Positions 6,208 to 14,157 of a stretch of DNA of 14,191 bases are shown here, piece by piece (positions within the stretch are counted from its first letter, which is position 1; each line of letters starts with the position of its first letter). A program made the translations under genes and the position numbers. Location of the stretch: positions 1 through 14,191 of the forward strand of contig CAUUKX010000055.1 of NCBI GenBank assembly GCA_963545585.1, in the 5' to 3' direction. The DNA comes from W11650 sp963545585. Lineage in GTDB: Bacteria; Bacillota; Clostridia; Lachnospirales; Vallitaleaceae. The notes below the pieces were generated by a model, which saw only the letters and a program-made list of their open reading frames with translations, searched no databases and was not told where the DNA came from.

Positions 6208-7347
6208 CTATCCCTTCTTTCTTTTTTGTAAAAAGAACGGAATTTCAATTTCCGGATCCTGAGCAATCGCCCCCTGCTCCTTGGCCGCCGCTTCCTTTTC
6301 CGGCTTCTCCGCCTCTGCCGTTTCCGGCTGCTGCGAAACCGTTTCCTCAGAATGTTCCTGCTTGGTCAGGTTAATCTGGAGGTCATTCGCTGCCGGCTGA
6401 CCGTTAAAACCAGTGGCAATCACCATCACAATCATTTCATCGCCCAAACTATCGTTTTCTACCTGACCAAAAATAATATTGGCATTTTGACCGGTCGCTT
6501 TACGGATATACTCAAGGCTTTCCTTAACGTCAACCATCGACACTTCTTCGGACGCAATCACATTGACCAGCATTTGAGTCGCACCGGCAATGGATGTTTC
6601 CAGCAGCGGACTGTTAATCGCCATCTTGGCGGCTTCTTCCGCTCTCTTTTCGCCGCTGGCCCGGCCCACACCAATATGTGCTACGCCCTGCCCTTTCATG
6701 ATCCGGGCAGCATCGTTATAGTCTAAATTGATAACGCCTTCTTCATAAATAATTTGCGAAATGCCCTCAACCGCCTGCTGCAGTACCTCATTTGCCTTGG
6801 CATACGCTACCTTGGTCGAGGCTTTCTTATCGATAATCGAAAAAATCTTTTCATTGGGAATCACCAGCAGCGTATCCACATATTGCTTTAACGCAGCAAT
6901 CCCCTTTTCGGCATATTCCATTCGCTGCGGACCTTCAAACTCAAACGGTTTGGTGACAATACCAATGGTTAAAATGCCTAATTCCTTGGCCAACGCCGCA
7001 ATCAGCGGTGCCGCTCCCGTTCCGGTGCCGCCGCCCATACCGGCCGTAATAAAAAGCATATCATATTCTTTAATTGCTGCCAAAAGCTCTTCTTTGCTTT
7101 CCTCGGCCGCCTGCAATCCGATTTCCGGCCTTGCCCCGGCACCCAAGCCCTTGGTCAGCTTTTCTCCGATTTGAATCTTATTGCTTGATTTTGACGAAGT
7201 CAATTGCTGAGCATCCGTATTGACTACGGCATATTCCACCCCTTTGATGTGCTGATCAATCATCCGATTAACCGCATTGTTGCCGCCGCCGCCAACTCCT
7301 ACTACCAGCATTTTCGCCAAATTTCCTTCATTGTTTATCGTAATCAA
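6208..7347 (-). CDS. ftsZ: Cell division protein FtsZ
   Basis: Tubulin-like GTPase that forms the Z ring. The 379-residue protein has VGVGGGGNNAVNRM near 16-29, the tubulin signature GGGTGTG at 105-111, and the T7-loop NLDYND at 207-212 with the catalytic aspartates. A Glu/Ala/Gln/Pro-rich linker spans about 323-365, and a C-terminal peptide EIPFFLQKRKKG binds partner proteins. The chosen start is a TTG at 7347 with a perfect AGGAGG six bases upstream. This gives an N-terminus of normal length, whereas the ATG at 7428 would read through the promoter. It follows ftsQ by 84 nt and has its own promoter. ftsA is not adjacent, as is common in Clostridia. Confidence 0.97.
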   Translation of the reverse strand: MITINNEGNLAKMLVVGVGGGGNNAVNRMIDQHIKGVEYAVVNTDAQQLTSSKSSNKIQIGEKLTKGLGAGARPEIGLQAAEESKEELLAAIKEYDMLFITAGMGGGTGTGAAPLIAALAKELGILTIGIVTKPFEFEGPQRMEYAEKGIAALKQYVDTLLVIPNEKIFSIIDKKASTKVAYAKANEVLQQAVEGISQIIYEEGVINLDYNDAARIMKGQGVAHIGVGRASGEKRAEEAAKMAINSPLLETSIAGATQMLVNVIASEEVSMVDVKESLEYIRKATGQNANIIFGQVENDSLGDEMIVMVIATGFNGQPAANDLQINLTKQEHSEETVSQQPETAEAEKPEKEAAAKEQGAIAQDPEIEIPFFLQKRKKG

Positions 7348-7353
7348 AGTAGC

Positions 7354-7359
7354 CCTCCT
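7354..7359 (-). promoter_or_regulatory. Ribosome binding site of ftsZ (TTG start)
   Basis: A perfect AGGAGG six bases before the TTG at 7347-7345. It decides the ftsZ start and supports initiation at a TTG for a highly expressed essential gene. Confidence 0.8.
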
Positions 7360-7386
7360 AAGTTCTCTGAATTCAATCTTATTCCT

Positions 7387-7414
7387 ATTATAATACATTT
7401 TGCCATTTTCGCAA
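7387..7414 (-). promoter_or_regulatory. Sigma-A-like promoter of ftsZ
   Basis: TTGCGA (7414-7409), a 16-base spacer, then a perfect TATAAT (7392-7387). It lies in the ftsQ-ftsZ gap and would give a 5' leader of roughly 30 bases with the AGGAGG site inside it. It would let ftsZ-nrdR-cysK be transcribed above the level of the upstream division genes. Confidence 0.65.
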
Positions 7415-7431
7415 GTCTTTTTTCCCAAACC

Positions 7432-8199
7432 CTATTGCTTTTTTTCTTCTTCCTCCGCCATATTCGCCTTCTGCTTGTCTTCCACGGAAGACTCCGACGG
7501 CAAATCCGTCCGCCGGAAAATTATTTTCTTCTCGGGATTTTCCAAAAACAAAATTCCCTCTTTATCCGGGCCGATATCAGCTAAAATATCCTTCAGCAGC
7601 CCGAACTTTTCCTCCAACTTGCGGGCGCTGCCGATATTGACCTTGATTTTACCAAAGTCAAGGCTAATTTGCTCGGTTTTCTTATAATTCAGGTTAATTA
7701 CCTTGACCGGCAGCTGATAAGCACTTATCAATTTATAAATATTCAAAAGCGCCAGTCTTGTTTCCTCGTCAATCTCCAGCGGTTCATTTAAAGCAAAGCT
7801 TTTAACGGTCAGACCCTCAATCCGGGCAGTATCGGGATCCGGTGTTTTTACACTGTCAATGATATAAGCATTGGCATCAACACATAAATAGCTGCTCATA
7901 TACTTGACATAGCCCATTCTTTCTTTTTCAATTACCTCAATTTTAATCGTTGTCACAGTCGGATAACTAATCTCCATTCGGGCAATATACCCCTTATTCT
8001 CAATCCGCTTCGGCCGGTGCTTAATGGTGTCGAGCACCGTTGCCTCCCGGGAAAAGCCGACCAGCTGCAAAATCTCATCATCCGTATTATGCGCATTGCC
8101 GCTGATATCAATCCGAACAATTCTGACCATGCCGCTGACAAAGTAAAAGCCAGCCACCAAAGCAATAATCAACAGCAGTATTCCTATTTTGTACTTCAT
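7432..8199 (-). CDS. ftsQ: Cell division protein FtsQ/DivIB
   Basis: Bitopic divisome protein linking FtsL/FtsB-type partners to the septal synthase. The 255-residue product has a short cytoplasmic start, one membrane segment at about 5-22, and a POTRA domain at about 25-92 (IVRIDISGNAHNTDDEI, then a KIEVIEKE strand). A beta domain and a highly charged C-terminal tail ending in EEEEKKQ follow. The ATG at 8199 begins right before the membrane segment and has a moderate AGGAA about eight bases upstream. An in-frame ATG at 8247 would add 16 residues but lacks a good ribosome site, so the start is not certain. It sits between ftsW and ftsZ as in other Clostridia. Confidence 0.88.
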   Translation of the reverse strand: MKYKIGILLLIIALVAGFYFVSGMVRIVRIDISGNAHNTDDEILQLVGFSREATVLDTIKHRPKRIENKGYIARMEISYPTVTTIKIEVIEKERMGYVKYMSSYLCVDANAYIIDSVKTPDPDTARIEGLTVKSFALNEPLEIDEETRLALLNIYKLISAYQLPVKVINLNYKKTEQISLDFGKIKVNIGSARKLEEKFGLLKDILADIGPDKEGILFLENPEKKIIFRRTDLPSESSVEDKQKANMAEEEEKKQ

Positions 8200-8331
8200 C
8201 GCTTCGTTCCTATCTTGTATTTTTCTGATTCCAAGCGGGAATATCATTTATCCGGCCAAAAGACACAAATTTCATGAGCCGCTGCAAGTTCCCTCAAAAC
8301 CGAAAAAGTTCGTTTTCGCCCTAATATCCGC

Positions 8332-9501
8332 TTATTCGCCGATAGATTCAATTTTTTTCATATATTGGTACTGATTTTTCTTGGCAATGCTCAAAACCAA
8401 AGCCATCTCCATACATAAAAACAAAAGAGAAGAGCCGCCGTAGCTAATAAACGGCAACGGCATCCCAGTATTGGGCAAAAGGCTACTGGCCACGCCGATA
8501 TTGATAACGACCTGACTGACGATTTGCAGCATCACACCAATTACAATCAAACTGTCCCGAATCTCACCAGCTGCCACCGCCGTCTGTAAAAGCTGATAAA
8601 GCAGCCCTAAATACAGGAGTAAAATCAATCCCGCTCCGCAAAAGCCCAATTCTTCACAAATAATGGCAAAAATAATATCATGATGTGCCTGACTGATTCG
8701 TCCCATTTTTTGTAGAGATTGCCCCAGTCCGCGACCGAAAAAACCACCCGAGCCAATCGCCAGCAGCGACTGCACCGTTTGCCGGCCAGCTCCGTCCGCC
8801 TGCTGCCAGGCACCACCTTTCATCAAGCTAATCCGCATTTGCCGGTTACTTTTTAAAAAATAAAAAACTGCCAGTATCGCAGCTCCAGCCACACCACCAA
8901 ACAAAGCTGTCTGCCATATATTTCGATAGGCAACAAAAATCATCCCGCCGCCAATCGCCAAAATGACCGCTGCCGTACTGTAATCCTCCTTGGCTACCAG
9001 CGCCACCGGCACCGCCAAAACCGCCAATAAATAAAAGAGCGCCTTTGGCTTATTCAAATACTGCTGCCATTTTTCCAGCAAAATCGCCAAGGTAACAATC
9101 ACCGCTAACTTAATCAGTTCCGACGGCTGAAAGCTAAAGGAACTGATTTTAATCGCCCGAGCCGCTCCTCGGGTCGCATCTCCTTTGAAAATGACCAGCA
9201 GCATCAAAGCGACAGCCACCGGATAGCCGACAATCGACAGCAAGGTGGAACTAAACCGAACCTGAATCTGCGCTCCGGCAGTAATAATTCCCATGCCGAT
9301 AATCCCGTAAATTAACTGTTTCCACCAAATCTGTCCTTTTAACGGCAGCACCTTGCCGTCATAATCCAGTAGCAAATTAAAGCTGGAGCTGTATACCATG
9401 ATTACGCCGAAAGCAATCAAAAACATTACCACAAAATAAATGCTCCAGTCCATACTGCTCCGAATATTAAGGATTTTATGAATTTTTCTTTCTTGTTCCA
9501 T
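8332..9501 (-). CDS. ftsW: FtsW/SpoVE, SEDS peptidoglycan glycosyltransferase
   Basis: Multi-pass membrane enzyme that polymerises lipid II at the septum together with the class B PBP encoded upstream. The 389-residue protein has about ten hydrophobic segments. Family motifs are QPSEL at 125-129, GRGLGQSLQKMGRISQAHHD around 256-275 with a likely catalytic Asp275, EELG at 283-286, and PNTGMPLPFISYGGSS at 343-358. The start ATG has AAGGAG five bases upstream. It could equally be named spoVE, because the paralogues cannot be separated by sequence alone; the location in the dcw cluster next to ftsQ and ftsZ favours a vegetative division role. Confidence 0.94.
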   Translation of the reverse strand: MEQERKIHKILNIRSSMDWSIYFVVMFLIAFGVIMVYSSSFNLLLDYDGKVLPLKGQIWWKQLIYGIIGMGIITAGAQIQVRFSSTLLSIVGYPVAVALMLLVIFKGDATRGAARAIKISSFSFQPSELIKLAVIVTLAILLEKWQQYLNKPKALFYLLAVLAVPVALVAKEDYSTAAVILAIGGGMIFVAYRNIWQTALFGGVAGAAILAVFYFLKSNRQMRISLMKGGAWQQADGAGRQTVQSLLAIGSGGFFGRGLGQSLQKMGRISQAHHDIIFAIICEELGFCGAGLILLLYLGLLYQLLQTAVAAGEIRDSLIVIGVMLQIVSQVVINIGVASSLLPNTGMPLPFISYGGSSLLFLCMEMALVLSIAKKNQYQYMKKIESIGE

Positions 9502-9547
9502 CCCGGCTCCTTATTTGTCCACAGTTCCGGCAAGCAGACAGTTATGA

Positions 9548-9589
9548 TTGATATGCCTTGAAAGTGCAATCTCTTCGCCGGCATATCAA
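9548..9589. repeat. Perfect inverted repeat between mraY and ftsW
   Basis: Two 10-nt arms, TTGATATGCC (9548-9557) and its complement GGCATATCAA (9580-9589), around a 22-nt loop. No U run follows on the minus strand, so it is not a standard terminator. The octamer AAGTGCAA occurs twice, at 9562-9569 in the loop and at 9588-9595 overlapping the right arm, 26 bases apart. It could be an operator, an RNA processing site or a remnant of a mobile repeat; nothing here decides between them. Confidence 0.5.
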
Positions 9590-9640
9590 GTGCAACCGCC
9601 TATTTGCTTAACACCTGAACAATCACCTTTGTTTTAATAC

Positions 9641-10597
9641 TTATAGGATGCTATACAGCGCAATCAGAGAGGCTGCGATTGTCACCAAAGTAAAATAGGC
9701 CACAATTTTTGTTTCTTTGACCCCGGAGAGTTCAAAATGATGATGAATCGGCGTCATCTTAAAAACCCGCTTACCGGTTTTCTTAAAATACGCCACCTGA
9801 ATCATGACCGACAGAGACTCGACCAAATAAATAATGCCAAACAACAAAATCAGGAGCGGAATCTGTAACTGGATCGAAGCAAAGGCAACAAAGCCGCCGA
9901 TTGCCAGCGAACCGGTGTCGCCCATAAATACTTTGGCCGGATAAGCGTTGAACCACAAAAATCCCAATAATCCGGCAAAAAAGATAAGCGCCAGCACGCC
10001 GATTTCAACTCGCCCCATCCAAAATGCCGCCACCGCCAGAAAAACCATCATCACCGAGCTGACCGAGGCCGACAAACCGTCCAAACCATCGGTTAAATTG
10101 GCGCCGTTGGTGGTGCCGAAAATAACCAGCAGAGCAAAAACATACCATAAACCGCCCAGATCCCAAAAGATACCGGTAAACGGAATCCGAATCTGAGTAA
10201 GAAGCTGCCCCCGCCCAAATTGATAGGCAAAATAAGCAATCATCACCACCAGCTGAGCAATCAGCTTTTGATATGCCCTAAGTCCCAATGAGCGCTTTAG
10301 CACCACCTTAATAAAATCATCAGCAAAGCCAATGGCCGCACAGCCTAAGGTCGCCCAAAAAACCGGGCCGGAATTGCCGCTGAAAAATCCCAGCAAAATA
10401 AAAGGAAATAGGAATATCACACCGCCCATAGTCGGTGTACCGGCTTTTTTTAAATGACTCTGCGGCCCGTCCTCTCTGACATACTGCCCTAATTTAATCC
10501 GGCGCAGAAACGGAATAAATACATAGCCGCCGCTAACTGTCATCACTAACACCAGCAGCACCAGCAAAATCAGCTGACGCGCAACTGTACTTAACAT
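9641..10597 (-). CDS. mraY: MraY, phospho-MurNAc-pentapeptide translocase
   Basis: Integral membrane enzyme that transfers phospho-MurNAc-pentapeptide to undecaprenyl phosphate, forming lipid I. The 318-residue protein carries GTPTMGG near 53-59, the metal-binding DDF at 93-95, NLTDGLDGL at 167-175, GDTGS at 226-230 and the MTPIHHHFELSG region with HHH at 285-287, all in family order across about ten membrane segments. The chosen ATG at 10597 overlaps the end of murE and has GGGGGAG six bases upstream. An ATG at 10612 would add five residues but has its purine-rich stretch too close. Overlap with murE indicates coupled translation. In many bacteria murF separates murE and mraY; it is missing here. 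Confidence 0.96.
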   Translation of the reverse strand: MLSTVARQLILLVLLVLVMTVSGGYVFIPFLRRIKLGQYVREDGPQSHLKKAGTPTMGGVIFLFPFILLGFFSGNSGPVFWATLGCAAIGFADDFIKVVLKRSLGLRAYQKLIAQLVVMIAYFAYQFGRGQLLTQIRIPFTGIFWDLGGLWYVFALLVIFGTTNGANLTDGLDGLSASVSSVMMVFLAVAAFWMGRVEIGVLALIFFAGLLGFLWFNAYPAKVFMGDTGSLAIGGFVAFASIQLQIPLLILLFGIIYLVESLSVMIQVAYFKKTGKRVFKMTPIHHHFELSGVKETKIVAYFTLVTIAASLIALYSIL

Positions 10598-12054
10598 TGC
10601 TTGCTCCCCCATTCCTCTATGATCTTAACATCATCAAACGGCTGCTTCTGCCGGCCGATAATCTGATAATCCTCATGCCCCTTGCCAGCCACCAGCACCA
10701 CATCACCAGCCTCAGCCCGGGTCAAAGCCTTTTCAATGGCCTGTCGGCGGTCCGTTTCCAGCTCATAGGCCCGGCCGGTCATGCCGGCCGCCACCTCGGC
10801 AATAATCTGTTTCGGTTCTTCCGTCCGCGGATTATCCGAAGTAATAATAACATAGTCCGAATACCGTTCGGCAATTTCCGCCATCAGCGGACGCTTACTC
10901 CGGTCACGGTCACCGCCGCAGCCGAACACAGTAATCACTTTTCCGGTTTTAAACTCATTAATTGAGCGCAGCACATTCTCCAAACCATCCGGCGTATGGG
11001 CATAATCCACGATTGCCGTAAAGCCGCCGGGGAGCTGCACCGGCTGAAACCGGCCTCTGACCTGACTGCACTCAGTTAGCGCCAGCAATATGGTTTCCAT
11101 CGGCACGCCCAAACTGTAAGTAATGGCAATCGCCGCCAAGCTGTTATAAACACTGAAATTGCCAGGTGTGCGCAAGGCAACCGGATATGTCCGGCCGGCA
11201 AAGGACAGGCGATAGTTGGTTCCGGTTAAATGATGCGCAATCTGATCGGCATAAAAATCTGCCTGCGGATTCTTAATGCTGTAAAAATACAATTTTTGAC
11301 AGGTATTTCCCTTTAAAAGCTCGTCTTTGACCGGATCGTCAGCGTTGATTACTCCGGTTTCCGCCATTTGAAACAGCCTGCTTTTGGCTTTTAAATAATT
11401 TTCCATGGTCTGATGAAAATCCAGATGATCCAGACTCAAATTGGTAAAGGCCGCCACTTTAAAGCGAATTCCGCAGACCCGGTCCAGTTCCAGCGCATGC
11501 GAGGATACCTCCATCACCGCGGTATCAACCGATTCCGCCCGCATCTCGGCCAACAGTTTTTGCAGCTGATGCGCTTCCGGTGTCGTCCGTTCAGCCGACA
11601 GCTCCCGGTTATGAATAAAATTGGATATTGTCCCGATGACGCCGGTCAAATGTCCGGCTGCTTTTAGGATACGGTAGCTGAGAATGGCAGTTGAGGTTTT
11701 GCCGTTAGTGCCGGTAATCCCAACCATATTCAGCTGCCGAGCCGGCCAGCCGTAAAAGGCTGCTGCCACCTGAGCCAAAGCCTTTCTGCTGTCAGCTACT
11801 TTCACCACTGCCACACCGCGCTGCCGACAAAGCTCCTCCAAACCCTCTTCCTGCTCCAGCAAAATGGCTGCTGCACCGTTTAAAACCGCCTGCCGGCAAA
11901 ACAAATGCCCGTCGGTCTCATAGCCTTTCACCGCCACAAATAAATATCCCGGCCGAATCAAACGGGAGTCATTCTCCAATCCGCTGATTTCCGTTTCCAA
12001 ATCTCCGTCCAGCCGGAGAATATCCATTTCTTTTAACAGCTCTTTTAATTTCAT
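10591..12054 (-). CDS. murE: MurE, UDP-MurNAc-Ala-Glu:meso-DAP ligase
   Basis: Cytoplasmic Mur ligase that adds the third residue of the stem peptide. The 487-residue protein has the ATP loop TGTNGKT at 114-120, TTPE at 157-160, a carbamylated-lysine motif YLKAKSRLF with Lys224, DYAHTPDGLENVL near 350, and GKGHEDYQ at 457-464. DNPR at 407-410 is the signature of meso-diaminopimelate specificity rather than lysine, so the cell wall is predicted to be DAP-type. The start ATG has an AAAGGA site about seven bases upstream, 15 nt after the PBP stop. No murF or murD follows, so the remaining ligases must be elsewhere. Confidence 0.96.
   Translation of the reverse strand: MKLKELLKEMDILRLDGDLETEISGLENDSRLIRPGYLFVAVKGYETDGHLFCRQAVLNGAAAILLEQEEGLEELCRQRGVAVVKVADSRKALAQVAAAFYGWPARQLNMVGITGTNGKTSTAILSYRILKAAGHLTGVIGTISNFIHNRELSAERTTPEAHQLQKLLAEMRAESVDTAVMEVSSHALELDRVCGIRFKVAAFTNLSLDHLDFHQTMENYLKAKSRLFQMAETGVINADDPVKDELLKGNTCQKLYFYSIKNPQADFYADQIAHHLTGTNYRLSFAGRTYPVALRTPGNFSVYNSLAAIAITYSLGVPMETILLALTECSQVRGRFQPVQLPGGFTAIVDYAHTPDGLENVLRSINEFKTGKVITVFGCGGDRDRSKRPLMAEIAERYSDYVIITSDNPRTEEPKQIIAEVAAGMTGRAYELETDRRQAIEKALTRAEAGDVVLVAGKGHEDYQIIGRQKQPFDDVKIIEEWGSKQC
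10604..10610 (-). promoter_or_regulatory. Ribosome binding site of mraY inside murE
   Basis: GGGGGAG within the last codons of murE, six bases before the ATG at 10597. It favours this start over the ATG at 10612. Confidence 0.55.
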
Positions 12055-12069
12055 GTTGGCGTCCTTTCC

Positions 12070-14157
12070 TTATTTTTCCGCTTCGGTCGCTTCCGCTTTA
12101 AAGATATGCAGATAGGGCATAATCTTTTCCATGCAATTCCGAAAAATCAGCGCCGGAATCCGTGAGTCCTGATAAGCGCCTTCCGGCTCATCAACAATCA
12201 CCAGCGTAATCACTTCCGGATTTTCCACCGGCGCAAAACCCATAAACGAAACCGTATACTTACCGTTTCCCCGGGGCTGCTTTTCCGATGTTGCCGTCTT
12301 GCCGCCGATTTCATAACCGGCAATTTTAGCCGTTTTTCCGGTACCTTCATCCACTACGCTTCTGAGCTCATGCCGGATCTTAACAGACGACTGCTCGGAA
12401 ATGACCTGCCGAATCAATGTCCTGTCTTTGACCTCAAATAAATTGCCGTCGGTATCAAATACCTTCTGCACAATATGCGGCTCATACAAATAGCCGCCGT
12501 TAATCAGCGCTGAAAACGCTGTAATCATTTGAATCGGGGTAACATTAAAGCCCTGACCGAAGGACGAAGTTGCCAGCTGCACTTCATTCAGGTCTTTTTT
12601 GGCATAAATATTTTTGCGCTGACTGGTTTCGCCCGCCAGATCAATGCCGGTTAGGCTCCCGAAGCCAAACTTGCGCTGATACTCATAAAATAAATCGCGG
12701 CCGATACTTGCTCCCAGTTCCATAAAAACCACATTGCAGGAATTGGTCAACCCCTGATCGGCTGTCTGATAGCCATGTCCGCTCCGTTTATGACAATTAA
12801 TGAAATAATTGGCCCGCTGCAAACCACCGGTGCAGTAATAGCGGTTATCCGGTGCAATTTTATTCTCTTCACAGCCGATGGCATAAGTAATTGCTTTAAA
12901 AATGGATCCGGGTTCATAGCCGTTTGTTAAAGCAATATTTTTCCAGCGGTTCTGTAACAGCAAGTTTTGGCGAATAGAAGCTCTCTCCTGCTCATCCATC
13001 ACTTCACTGTCGCTGACATCCTCTAACTTTGGTCTTTTAGTCTCTAACTCCTGTAGTGCTTTTTTTAGCTTAGCTTTTTCTTCGGCTGAAAGCGGTGTCC
13101 CGGCAGTCTGCGCCGCCTCTTCTTTGGTCTTTTGTTCTTCCTCCAGCCTGCGTTTCTCGGCTTCAAACTCGGCAATTCGGTCGGCTGCTATTTTTTTCTT
13201 CCTCTGGGCAATAATCTCAACAATACTTTTTTCCACCATTTCCACATCGTCCGGCCGCTCTAAATCCTCTATTTCATAGGGCGAATCCAGAGAAAAGCCG
13301 GGGTAGGATTTTAATCCTAAAATTTCCATGCTGCGGGGATCGGCTACAATAATCGTTACCGACTTCGGATGATGCTCCTTTAAATAATCATTCATCGCAT
13401 CGGTAATATATTTTTGTATGGAATAATCAATATTAAGCATAATCTGATAGCCGTCAACCGCTGCCACTTCCCTGTCGGCGGCAATGGATTTGCTGTTTAA
13501 AATTCCATATTTTCTGCCGGGTTCGCCAATCAGCATATCATTATAATATTCCTCAATCCCGCCTTCACCGGTATTATCACCCTTGACAAAGCCAATTAGC
13601 TCGGGGGCTAAGACCGGGTATGGATATTCCCGCTTGTTATGCTCCTCATAGAAAAGGCCGCTGACCTGATAGCTGTCAATTGCCTCTTTAATCTCTTTAA
13701 AGTCCTGATAGGACATTTCCTGTTCCAATACGATGTAATTGTACTCTTTCTTTTCCTGCAAAATTTTTTCCAGTTCCGCCTGCGTCCGGACATTATGCTT
13801 CGCTAAAAGAGTCAAAGTCTTATTTTTTTTATCAGCATCGCTTAACGAATGAATCAGCTTGGCATCAAAAATCAGCTTATACACCCGGCGGGTTCCGGCT
13901 AATACAATGCCGTTCCGATCCATAATCTCACCCCGCTTGGATTCGATATAGCTGTCGCCCTCTCTTTGAATCGCCTGACTCAGCACCTTTTGCCGAAAAC
14001 TTTCCCCATCTGTTTGAATGATATTCCACAGCCGCACAAATAAAGCCACAAAAGCAAAAATGAACAAAAGAAACAAAAAAGCCGCCCTTCTGCTCATTTG
14101 TTTCTTCAATTCCCTTTTGCTTATTTTCCCGTCCGCACTTTTCTTATTTTCTGCCAT
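12070..14157 (-). CDS. ftsI: Class B penicillin-binding protein, FtsI/SpoVD family
   Basis: Septal transpeptidase that crosslinks peptidoglycan made by FtsW. The 695-residue protein has a basic cytoplasmic start, one membrane segment at about 24-45, and a dimerisation domain starting with the KRGEIMDRNG motif near 74-83. The transpeptidase domain has EPGSIFK (Ser418, Lys421), an SxN motif in TNSCN (Ser473, Asn475) and GGKTATSEK (Lys620). Cys455 and Cys474 are 19 residues apart, like the redox pair of Bacillus subtilis SpoVD. A charged insert rich in Lys, Glu and Ala fills about 300-400, just before the active serine. No PASTA domain follows. The KTG box reads KTA, and Ile rather than Thr follows the active serine. 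The start ATG has only a weak ribosome site; an upstream gene probably overlaps or abuts it. Confidence 0.93.
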   Translation of the reverse strand: MAENKKSADGKISKRELKKQMSRRAAFLFLLFIFAFVALFVRLWNIIQTDGESFRQKVLSQAIQREGDSYIESKRGEIMDRNGIVLAGTRRVYKLIFDAKLIHSLSDADKKNKTLTLLAKHNVRTQAELEKILQEKKEYNYIVLEQEMSYQDFKEIKEAIDSYQVSGLFYEEHNKREYPYPVLAPELIGFVKGDNTGEGGIEEYYNDMLIGEPGRKYGILNSKSIAADREVAAVDGYQIMLNIDYSIQKYITDAMNDYLKEHHPKSVTIIVADPRSMEILGLKSYPGFSLDSPYEIEDLERPDDVEMVEKSIVEIIAQRKKKIAADRIAEFEAEKRRLEEEQKTKEEAAQTAGTPLSAEEKAKLKKALQELETKRPKLEDVSDSEVMDEQERASIRQNLLLQNRWKNIALTNGYEPGSIFKAITYAIGCEENKIAPDNRYYCTGGLQRANYFINCHKRSGHGYQTADQGLTNSCNVVFMELGASIGRDLFYEYQRKFGFGSLTGIDLAGETSQRKNIYAKKDLNEVQLATSSFGQGFNVTPIQMITAFSALINGGYLYEPHIVQKVFDTDGNLFEVKDRTLIRQVISEQSSVKIRHELRSVVDEGTGKTAKIAGYEIGGKTATSEKQPRGNGKYTVSFMGFAPVENPEVITLVIVDEPEGAYQDSRIPALIFRNCMEKIMPYLHIFKAEATEAEK

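Noticed and set aside
6352..7174. Long plus-strand open frames of 124 and 137 codons opposite ftsZ
   Set aside because: They lie wholly within the conserved ftsZ coding sequence, have no ribosome sites of note and resemble no family.
7348..7428. 27-residue N-terminal extension of FtsZ from an ATG
   Set aside because: It would translate the promoter and ribosome site; the TTG at 7347 with AGGAGG gives a normal FtsZ N-terminus.
8200..8247. 16-residue N-terminal extension of FtsQ
   Set aside because: The ATG at 8247 has no clear ribosome site, and the ATG at 8199 starts directly before the membrane segment.
8200..8331. Separate promoter or terminator in the ftsW-ftsQ gap
   Set aside because: Only weak promoter-like hexamers and one mismatched hairpin are present, so neither is convincing.
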